From: Actinernus sp. WN-2022
Taxonomy: Eukaryota; Cnidaria; Anthozoa; Actiniaria; Actinernidae
Length of the DNA stretch: 64,000 nucleotides
Assembly: GCA_030867875.1 (NCBI GenBank)
Contig: JAOWCC010001634.1
Location: forward strand, 135,924,365-135,988,364
Reading direction: 5' to 3'
A model generated the notes under the pieces. That model was not told the origin of the DNA, made no database searches, and was given only the letters and a program-made list of their open reading frames with translations. The translations under genes and the position numbers were made by a program. Positions within the stretch are counted from its first letter, which is position 1, and every line of letters starts with the position of its first letter. This document shows positions 13,084 through 25,000 of the stretch, piece by piece.

Positions 13084-16000
13084 AAAAGTCAAATGGTCGG
13101 CCCCTAATGTGAAAACACTCACATATAAGCCACACCCCCAACTTTGTGGCAATTTTTTGTTACTTTCAAAATCTGAAAGTCAAAAAAGGTGCGGCTTATA
13201 CGTGATAAAATATGGTGATATCAAGATTCAAGACCCTTGCATCAAGAATATGAGATTTTTTTTGCAATGACCATAACCAAAGCCATATGAACAATAGAAA
13301 TGGCACATTAAATTCACAGAACATGTGTGTTGGCAAGATTTCTACTCAAACTCCTCTCCTTCGCTTTCCAAAGAAAACTAGCTGTCCAGTTGCCTGTCAT
13401 CTTCTCTGCTAACTCCTCGAATGGTTCCTAGTGTCGTTAAAGGCCATATTTATTGGTCTTGGCAGCCTTCAAATTTTCAATTAAAGTATAATTCTCATTG
13501 AGTTCATGTTCAACTTCGGAGCTCACGCTAGATCGGACGTTCGAGAAAACTCTCGCCCCGGGCCTCCTTGAAAATCCAAGATGGCGGACCACGGACTCAG
13601 ACACATGCTCATATAGTTTTGCCAGAAAATCTTACTTTCTTGTGCGCTTAAAGTAATGAAGTTCCTTAAATATGTTGTTGGTTAATGGGGGAACAACAGC
13701 AGAAGAATTCTGAAGTAATTTAAAGACAGCAGGTTAAAATATACACAAGAAAGGACAAGGAAAGTTGTAACCAATTCATTGTTGTGATATGATGATCTCT
13801 TATGAAGAAGTTTTGCTTCAATTACGGGCATTTATGAACTCAAACACAAGACTACTCTTACTGAATTTTGTGGTGCGGCTTATACACGAGGTTTTTCCTT
13901 AAACCTTTCGGGAAAAACAAACTTCTGTTTACCAGGCTGAAGTTAAGGGTGCGGCTTATAGGTGAGGTGCAGCTTGTACGTGATAAAATACGGTATCCTA
14001 TTTTTGAGAAAACTTTAGTAAGAAAAGCAATAAAAGATGAATAATAAAAGAACAGTAAACACAGGATTTGACAAGAGAATTAGGTATACTTATTGACTGA
14101 GTGGGAGGGCAGTATGGATGGGAAAATATTTGGGTTGAAGTCTGATGTACAGACTGAGTGCAGTGATGCTGTAGCATTACTTATAAATTAAATGGTGCTT
14201 TGATTTTCCAAATATTTCCAAAAACTTATTTTCTCAATTGTCACAATGGTCAGTGTAATTTTTTTGCCATAATGCGTAAAAATTCAATTTCCAACTTTCA
14301 TTTCCATAACATCTTCTCGTACACCTCATGTTCTTTCTGTTGTATGCTGTCACCTTTCCCATTACATATGTGCATGCAACTCATCTCCTCGTGCAGAATT
14401 TATTTTGAATTCATAATTACGTCTGCACACACGCATTACATTTCCCTTTAGGTGTGCATCTCAACTGCACATGCACTATTTATTTTCGTAAATTAATTTC
14501 CATTACATATATGCGTGTGTATATCATTGTATTTGATTATTTGGAGCTCCGCTCATAGGCTTGCCAATATATATATATTATTGTCTAAGTGGCCCTGGTT
14601 AACTACAGTAGCCACACTGTAATTTCTGTGCGATGTGGCCCAGCTCTTTTAGTATGTTGTTATTAATATTAATCTAATTTTACCAACAGATCTCTTGTTA
14701 TGGGAAGTCTTGGGTCAGTCATACTTGACAAACTTGGATGGCACTGGGTATTTATATCCTTCGGGTTTGGTGGCATCGTTTGGGCTCTGATGTGGTATAA
14801 ATGCTTCATGGATGAGGATCCAAAACAACTTGTAGTAAATGGAGTAAACAGACAGTCACACAAAGTAACAAATTCTAGCTTGAACATCACAGAATCAAAT
14901 CCAATAGTTCCATGGGGAAAAATAATGTGGGAGCCTGCTATATGGTTAGTTTGCAATAGACCGGTGCAGCTCCTCGTTATTGACCCATTTCAGGTCACCT
15001 GACTTTACCATTGAGTAATGTTTTTGTTTTTGTGTATCCCAAGAGGAAATGCACGATTTTTAAATGATTATTATGATTATTATATTATATATTATTATAT
15101 TTATTATTATTATTAGCTTATTGTTGTTGTTAAATATTATTATTATTATCATCTTATTGTTATTATTAAATTATATGTTAACTATGATTATTATGATGAT
15201 CATGATTAAGTAATTGTTATAATTATTATAACTACAATGTGTTATTGTTATTTATTGTTATTACTATTGTTATTGTTATTATTGTTGTTATATTATTATT
15301 GTTTTTATTAATATTATTATTTACATGTATGAACAAAATATGCCAATCGTCTAAAGTTTGTCAGTTATCTGTGATAACAACACTGTTTCCTTTTCATTCT
15401 AGGGCTGTTGTCATTGTTCACTTTTGTCACAATTGCATGTACTTTAACCTTATTTCCTGGCTGCCGACCTATTTCCATGAAAATTTCCCTGAAGCTCAGG
15501 TAAGAGCTAGTACATACATCTTATTAGATGGTTTTTCAGGTAATACGGGCTGATATTTAACATGTTGTGAATGTATTTTTCTGAGACCTGTAAAAATACA
15601 AGCAATGACTAAAATGTCAGCGCATATTACCTGAAAAATCATCTAATAAGGGATTTATTATTAATACAACATTTCAATTTTTTATGTGATTCTCGGCCAT
15701 TTTATCTTTGAACACAGTATCGTCGTGTACTATAAACCTGTCCTGGTATACTAGCAGGTAATACAACAATCTAGTGGGTAACACGCTGGCATATCAGTCC
15801 GTGTCTGTGACTTAATACATGTATGGTGAAATTACATCATAGTTGTAAAATAAATATAATTACCGTATTTTATCACCTAACTTCAGCCTGATAAACAGAA
15901 GCCTCGTGTATAAGCCGCACCACAAAATTCAGTAAGAGTAGTCTTGTGTCTGAGTTCATAAATGCCCGTAATTGAAGCAAAACTTCTTCATAAGAGATTG

Positions 16001-19000
16001 TCATATCACAACAACAAATTGGTTACAACTTTCCTTGTCCTTTCTTGTGTATATTTTAACCTGCTGTCTTTAAATCACTTCAGAATTCTTCTCCTGTTGT
16101 TCCCCCATTAACCAACAACATATTTAAGGAACTTCATTCCTTTAAGCACACAAGAAAGTAAGATTTTCTGGCGAAACTATATGAGCATGTGTCCGAGTCC
16201 GTGGGCCGCCATCTTGGATTTTGAAGGAGGCCTGGGGCGAGAGTTTTCTGAAATGTCCAATCGAGCGTGATCGAGCTCCGACGTTGAACATGAACTCAAT
16301 GAGAATTATACTTTATTTGAAAATTTGAAGGCTTCCAGAACCAATTACGGCCTTTAACAACACATGACAGGCAACTGGACAGCTAGTTTTCTTTGGAAAG
16401 CGAAGGAGAGGAGTTTGAGTAGAAATCTTGCTGACACTCGTGTTCTGTGAATTGAATGTGCCATTTCTATTGTTCATATGGTTTTGTTTATGGTCATTGC
16501 AAAAAAAGTTTTCTGGAAACACTCACATATAAGCCGCACCCTTAGCTTTGTGGCAATTTTTTGTTACCTTCAAAATCTGAAAGTCAAAAAAGGTGCGGCT
16601 TATATGCGATAAAATACGGTATTGGTGCTTGTAAGTAATGTATTTACCATTTTATTTATTAAACACCTACATGTAACTCTAAATAAGATATAAGCAGTAA
16701 TAATGCAAGTTAGGGTTTGAGTATGTGTAACTTGTTATAAGGAATTTCCTTAAAAAAAGATGGAAATATTGCTTCCTGTTTATTACTCAGTAATGCTATA
16801 ATTATGCTTTATACTGAGGTTGCGGTCAGGGCCAATCAAGTAACAAATAATAAATTATCAATCGAAATCACAAAAACATTGCTTTTAGAATAACACAATA
16901 ATGTTTTGGATGTTTTGGATAATATTCTCATTATAATCATTGTTCTTTGTTTATAGGGCTGGATTTTTAATGTTGTTCCATATGTGGGAAATCTTGCTGG
17001 TAAAATTGTTGGAGGCAACATAGCTGACAGAATGATAAAATTAGGTAAGACTTATTCATTTCTGTTAGTGTGTTTGTTATTGGTGCGAGCTCAGCGAGCA
17101 CCATACTATTCCCAACATGTTTCAGCTACACAGTGATCCTGTGGGTTACCTGTGAACACAGGTAACCCAGAAACCGACCTCGTTCCCATGCAGAAGATCC
17201 CAGGCACAGCTATTCAGAAGCTATCTTGATTCAAGCAAAAAGTTTGTCTAGCAGGATGTTTCGGAAGTCGTCATGTCTTTGGAATTTTTTCGTGAAGTCA
17301 CCGTGAACAAGTTGACAGCACCATGTGCGTGAATTCCTGCACGTCTTTGTGATCGAGTCAAGTCAGATTTGGTATCAGCTGTCGCTAAAGGTATTAAAGT
17401 CTGGAATTTATTATGTCAACCTACAATTTATTGACTGCTGGAAGTATTCATCAGGGTCACAAAAGTTTTAGTGACATTCCGAGGGGGGCGGCCTTCACCT
17501 CCTCGGAAAGTGGATTAGTACTGACTATCCAAACAATGCCTAACCCTGAAACAATACAAACCCTAACCCTAAAACAATGGAATTCTTTGTCAGTGCAGTC
17601 CAAATGGGGTCCAATAAAATGCAAGGTTTTGAGAGGTGAAGGGCTACTGTTCCGAGGGGAAGACAATGTTCTTTTATCAGTTTTTCAGCCCTCTTATGTG
17701 CTCAGACAATTCCAATCGAGCGGTGGACTACCAAGGGAATCGATGAGATCTTAACCGAGGGAGATCGGAGACCGACTTTACCTCTATGATCTTACAAGTG
17801 GAGCTGCTATCCCAGATACAGAGACAATATCCTTGAACTATCTGCCCGCTATGGCTTGTTGGTCTATGGAGACAATAAACACGAACAAATAGCCCAACGA
17901 GGCAACCAAATCAAACCATACGCCCAACGAGGCAAACAAACCAATGCTAAATCACCCGTTGATGGGCAAATCGTAACAGCCGTTGTGTTTTATTTGAAAT
18001 CCTATGCATCTATGCAATTGCTTTATAGCCATTCGCACCACTACACTTTCTTTTAGAAACCTCTAGTTTAACAAATGAAAAATGGTTCTCCATGTTCTAT
18101 TACAAAATAATGCATGCTTGAGGTCTTGAAAAACTGTGGTTCCATGAATGGAATGTGAGTGTATTTAGCACCTTTTCAAGACCTAAAGTGCATTATTTTG
18201 TTATAGGACATAGGAGAATCATGTCTTCTATTTGTTTTATAATATAAAATTTGATCTACACAGAAAGAAAAGCTGGAGCATGCATTATAAGAAATTAATA
18301 CTCAAACTTTGTGCACTGTCAGTACAAAATCCAGGCATGTGATTGGCTACGGAATGTGCTTTATTGGTAAACAAAGCACTCCTGACACTAATAATGCCCT
18401 CGACCCAGATCCTCTCTTATTATACCCTTTGGGAGAATTCTCAAGTTGTTGTGTAACCTAAGGAAGGGAGACCTAATATATATGTTTGGAAAACCTCATT
18501 CCAACGACATCCCAACCCCATATTTAATAGCGAGAATGGCAGATAATTGCTAGAAAGGTAAGAGCAGGAATGAATTCTGTCTCTCCTGTATGACAGAATA
18601 TATATATATATTTGAGACGAAAATTTGTATTATCACTCCTTAGAAATGGTTGATTTGTAAGCATTGCAACTACAAACAAGTCATGCAGTGAACAAATATT
18701 GGCTTTGGAAAGCTTCTAAAACACTATAGTAATCTTACAGAAGAAGTGGCTTTTAGTTCTGAGACCTTACTCTGTCAATAAGAAGAAAAAATGAGGCGAG
18801 AATTCAGTGGATGTGTCAAAAATCCAGGAGTTTTCAATTCGGAAAATATTTGCATTGGATTCGGAGTGAGCTTGCATGCATGGAGGCCAGATTCAAGATT
18901 TCAATTCCAATGCAAACCACTGGAATCAGGTTAAATTAGTCATTTTCGAATGAAAGAAACTATCAAAGAAGTTTATGTAGAATTGTCTTTGAGTTAAGCT

Positions 19001-22000
19001 GGCTAAAGACTTGATATTTGAATACTTGGCTTCAAGAGAAACATTTTCGAGTTTGATTTGATATGATTTGAGACATGATCTAATCACAGGAGTACAAACA
19101 ATATGACTCAAGGTCCCTTCTATGCCTGCCTCCGTCAGTGGACCTACGAAGGTCTAACCATTTGCAGTTGTTTCAGGCAGCACCTTCTACTCGGTTATTT
19201 TAAAACCCTGAGTGTTGGTCTGGCCAGGGTTTGAACCCGCGACCTCCCGCTCAACAGACCGGAGCTCAACCACCGAGCTAACCGGGAGTTATGTGCAATA
19301 CTGATTCAATTGAAATCGCAAGACAGCTTCACATTGTATGTTTGTTTTCTTTCCATCAACTTCACTGACCAAAGTAAAATAATTATTATTTGCAAAGTTA
19401 TCTACTCAGTGTTAGAATGATAACATAATTCCTGTTTTATTCATTGTGTATTGACGTAACATTTCTTTGTGGAGATATTTACAAAAGAATGTTTTATTCA
19501 GCTGGAATCTTTGATTTCTTTTGAATTGGTTATTGACAACTGGCTTCAGTTGAAACTCACTGCTGTGTGCTCAGTTTGAATGTTAAAAGGGTTATAAAAA
19601 AATTATAGAGACTTTATGTTTGTGTTTTATTGACAAATACAGGCTCTTGCTGACTCTATGATAAACTTAAAATGTCTTCATTCGACTCATGCAGTATTCA
19701 TAATTTTTTGTTAATCGCACAGTTAGCGCATGCCTGTATTTGTCGGTAAAGAACTCACAATAAGTTGAACCGTTAATTCAAGCACGCTGAGCAACCAATG
19801 AAATTGTGTGTTCTTAGGAATTGCTCCCATAAGTCATAAATACAGAATAAGTATCCATGCTTTATCGAACAAGGATACAAACACAAATTCTGTATATGGC
19901 ATATCGAAGTCAAGATGCAGAGTCCTGTTTTTCAGTTATTTTGGCGATACAGCTTATTTTGGCCAAGAAAATCGAAGCAAAAGTTTGTGCAAATCAGGAC
20001 GAATCTGTATCAGATTTACAGATCACTTATCGCACATTGATTTCCTTTGTTTTTCCTTCATGAATTATTAATGAGTTTGATAATTTATATTACATGTGTA
20101 AACAGTCTGTGTTTAAAGGTGCTATGTCACAGTACTGCGCATGCGTGACAAACTGATGATTTGTGAATTAAGTCTAGACAGAAATTCTCAGAGTGGTGAG
20201 ATATCCATTTTGAAATCGACTTCCATAGATCTGTGTTCTTTTTGAACTTATCCTAGCCTCCTTTACAGTCCAGGGAACAATAATAGAATACCCGGCCATT
20301 TGGGTCATTGATAATTCATTTTCTCAAATTTTCATACAAATCTTCTAAAAACCTAACCCTGAAATTAAAAAACCCTATTAACCATTTTTGACTCCAAATC
20401 TTTTATTTGTTTATTCAAAAGCCGTCGCTGCGGACTGCAACACAACTAAAACAAAAAGCATAAGTGCTGCTTCCCGGCGGAGAAGACTGCCACTGAGTAC
20501 TCCGAATACAGCGGCCAAGAAACGCAATAAATCGGAAGCTCTTTAGCATTTCCACCAGAAGCGAAGAGGGTTTGGATGTCCAGTACAGTTCACGAAACAC
20601 ATAGCAACGTTTCAAGTCATAATGATATGGCATTAATATTTTCAACAGCAATTCGATACCGACTTCGCTGCATATCTTTTCGCTCTTGAGCTGCAGCAAG
20701 CAAAACCGTGCAGCCAGTTTACATGGACATCCTTTTCGTATAGGCCCAACTTTTCGTGAACAAGCACCTTGACAATCTCAAGCTATCATCCTATGATGTA
20801 AAATAAAATGAAAACCAAAACATTGATAAAACTGTTCTAATCTACATAAACACGCAGGCAGCTTGCGACTTCACTTTGGTACAATTCGGACTGTTTATGA
20901 GTTTTCAAGTTTTAGTTCACACTATTTACATAAGTCAACACAACAATGATATTTTGAAGAAGAAACAAAAATGAAGAAATAAGTGAAGATTACATTCCAA
21001 ATAGTTGGTAGTGCGCAGTGATCAATGGAGCAAAAGCTTTCAAGTTGATCACTGCCAACGTTTGTATAAACTAAAGTTAATGATTAAGCTGATAAATACT
21101 TGAAAAAGGTATAGTCACTTATTTTTGTTGTTCGAAAATAACGGCTTTATATCGTTTTTAAAATAAATTAATAGGGCTTGATCGTTTGATATGTACATCA
21201 ACTGTTTCCCAAATTTTTGATGAAATAAATTTAAATGTATGAATTCCATAATTCATTCTCGCTTGCGGTCTAACAAAATTTAACTTTGCAGCAAATCTTG
21301 TATTATATTTTAGGAGGTTTTATTGCTGGTCCATGTATGACTCGAAACACAGCAACAAAATACACACAAGTAATGATTCAAATATAGATACCATTCTTTA
21401 CTGTTGTTTATCTTGGATGTAGGAAGAATAAAATCCTCGTAAATCTTGCCATAAACTGTGCAAAACTACAATCTGTCAATCACGGCTATCACCCGATACA
21501 GTGTGGCATTTCCGGCAGTTATTTTGATTGATTCTCATTGGATGTTACACAATATGGTTTTCAATTCAATGTGTGAACACTGTAACATGTGCAGTACCTT
21601 GACACCACACCTTTATATATTGTTTGTATGTTAGTTTAGTATTACCTATTTCAGGCAGGATTACTCTTATTGAAGGCTATCCAAAATGCACTGTATGTAG
21701 AACGAAACTGTCTAATAGTCATATTAATTTCCATCTCCCTTTGTTTAGGGTTTTCTGTTTCCTTTGTGAGAAAACTCTTAGAGGTAAGATTAGAATTTTT
21801 TGGTTGTTGAAATAATTTTTTTATCTTTCAGATTTAATATTTGAATGATAGGAACGATATTGATTAAGACAACAGTCTGCAGCAATGAGCATATCCACAC
21901 ACACAATGAGCATATCCACACACACAATGAGCATATCCACACACACAATGAGCATATCCACACACACAATGAGCATATCCACACACACAATGAGCATATC

Positions 22001-25000
22001 CACACACACAATGAGCATATCCACACACACAATGAGCATATCCACACACACAATGAGCATATCCACACACACAATGAGCATATCCACACACACAATGAGC
22101 ATATCCACACACACAATGAGCATATCCACACACACAATGAGCATATCCACACACACAATGAGCATATCCACACACACAATGAGCATATCCACACACACAA
22201 TGAGCATATCCACACACACAATGAGCATATCCACACACACAATGTTGCTTGAATGTCCGAAATAAATGCTGTCTGAGATGTCCACAGTCAAAATTACAAG
22301 CAGAAAATAAAGGAAACTGTATGCTGTTGGGCATTTTTACTGTTAAAACTTAAGAAAACACCAAACAGCCAATAGCAAAGGGTATCAGTGTTCCATTCTG
22401 TTATACTTTAATAGACAAGAATGAGAAAAGGTTTTGGGTTGGGTTTAGATTCATAGTAGCCATGGTTCAGATTGGTGCTAGTATACCAGGCCTTCAGGAG
22501 GAGTAATACACACAGTACCACTTCCAGACCTGTATTCTGATTGGACACATAATAAAATAAATAATGAAGGGTTGTGTGCAACATGGGCGTAAGTGATGAG
22601 TTCCTGTTCTCCCTTGAAATAATATTTTTGGAAGGAGAATTTAGAATATGATCAGGAGTCATTTACACCCTTGTTGCAACACAGCCCTGCCATTATACTG
22701 TAGCTTATTTTTTTGGTGTTCTGCTCATTCTAAAGGTTAGGGTGTTTTGTATTGTTTGGTAAGCCAATAATTTGGCTCGTTCCGAGTGGTACTGTCTGAC
22801 TCTTCTGGAGACATGACTATCCCAAGACTGAAATGATTTTGAAATCTTCTAAAAAAAACTGTACTTTTAAATTATTTTAGACATCAGGAACTGGTGTAGC
22901 ATCATTGTTTCTTCTTGGCACAACGTATGCGACAGAGTTCTGGCAAGCACTAACTTGTGTGACTTTTGCGCTTGGTTTGGCTGGACTAACAACAAGCGGC
23001 TCATTGTGTAATATACAAGACCTGTCTCCAGGCTTTGCTGGTTCTATAAGTGGTAGGTGGTTGTTCACTATCCCGGGGGAGGGGGGGGACTCATTGTATT
23101 TGGTGGTCAGGGGGTGGTTGGCATATTTTTGGGGATTGAAGTATTTTTAGGGGTCTTGTAAGGAATAACCAAATGCTTCTAAAATCTGGTACTTTTAGGG
23201 AGTACACAGGCATTAAAAAAAAAATTGTTCTTGTAATTAAAATGAACACAGCTCACTTGTAAGTGAGAAAATTTGCTATCACCGGCCTTCGTCAAGGACC
23301 GAATTTAGCAGTAACATGAAACCCAGCACCAAACTATGATGGGTGGGATGTGCAATCCAGGAACACCATTTTCAAGGTAGTTTATTTCTATGTGGTTTTA
23401 GGGTATGTTCTAGACTTTCTCAAAGTCCTTCTTAGCCCCCTGAACTTGCCTCTCGCTTCGATTCTCACACTCACTTTTTGACCCAGTAATCGCTTACCCA
23501 GTGACTCAACGAGTTCAACTTGGAGCAAGTCTAGGTATGTTCGTGCTTTTCCTATGAGCATTACCATCGGTATAATCAAAGGGCATGCTCATAAATTAAT
23601 GACCTACAATGAAATTCAATGTTTTGCAGCATTGAGCCTCCCTCACATAGGATTTTTCTGTGTTTTAGACTACAGAAACACTGGGTGTAGTATGAATATT
23701 CTGTAATAAAAGTAGTAGAAAGTCTTCATTTCATCCCATTTTTATGAGAAAATTATCTTCCAACCATTAGGAACAGCCAAAAACAATAGCTACGAAACAG
23801 GCACGGTTGATAAGATTCCGAACTTACGATTTGCTTTGTAATCCAGTACAATACAAATGTTGTTTTAAATGTTTTGAAATTTTTTGGAAATTAGACGTCT
23901 TCATTATACCTTTAGGGCGACTTTTCATGTTTCAACCAATAAGATCAAGAATTTTAACAATACCAAATTAACACTTTACTCCATCTCAATGCCGTTCAGT
24001 GACATACAAATCATTACTTAACCACAGTACATCAGTTCCAAGTGATGCCTGCATACACTTTGCTATAAATTTGTGCTGAATTTTAATCTGCCTCCTCAAA
24101 CCTAGCCTGCTATGCAGACGTATTTTTTCACTCATAAATTCGAAGAAAAAAGTAACGTCTGCTTACCCGAGCGCTTAATTAGTTTCCAATATGCACACCT
24201 CATTGTGTTATGGACCAATCAGATTTTACCTTCCATATCCTGGAAAGTGACGTAATGTTACATTTAAAAGGAATTCAGACAATACATTTGCCATTGACCA
24301 ATCATAGGAGAGTGTTCACTGGCGCGCCAATTCACTAAAATTCTAACAATGGCTTTGATTGGGCAGAAAAATAAAACAAACGTGCTGACGTCATGCTTGC
24401 ATATTGGAAACTAATTAAGCACTCGGGTAAGCAGACGTTACTTTTTTCTTCGAATTTATGAGAGTGAAAAAATAAGTCTGCATAGCAGGCTACCTCAAAC
24501 CATTTTATGACCATTTTCTTAATAACATTTGTCTTTCAGGAATTGTGTTTAGCGTAGGCTCGATTCCAGGTAATCATCCTGTGTATTGGTTTTTAGGTCT
24601 ATTTTTATCGTTTTCTTTCCTTGCCAATTTGTATATTACAGGTATGATCAACTAAAAGTCATTAAAGGGGAACTCAACCCTAAAATCAACCCAACGTCTT
24701 TACAAAGATGTATTCGAAAGAAATAAGTTCTGCTATTTTATTTTTCTGTGTTGCGCGTCTACGAGGAGAAAGTCCGGAAACCTTCCTCACAACGTCCGCT
24801 ATGTACAGACGGCTCAAGTCTTGTAATTTGTGACGTCAGATACAGGGAATAAATTAGTTTTGCCATACTGTCCCCGACATTGAATAGCTGGACTAACGGC
24901 TTCTAATTGCGGACCATTGTGTTTTCTTTGTGCTAGAGGTGTGATCGTTTTTCCTTGGTATGTGTGACGTACGTTATGGGTAAATCTGCACTGAATTGAG

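Noticed and set aside
12818..13112. Proline- and glycine-run ORFs
   Set aside because: They only translate the poly(G)/poly(C) tracts of the hairpin element.
15239..15410. Hydrophobic ORF before exon 5
   Set aside because: The leucine/valine/isoleucine run is translated ATT-type low-complexity intron sequence; the true exon begins at 15403.
17457..17754. Two overlapping ORFs in intron 6
   Set aside because: No recognisable domain, no splice or promoter context, and the region includes telomere-like CCCTAA words.
21790..22334. Five overlapping long ORFs on both strands at the minisatellite
   Set aside because: They are translations of the 21-bp repeat, which has no stop in several frames; not genes.
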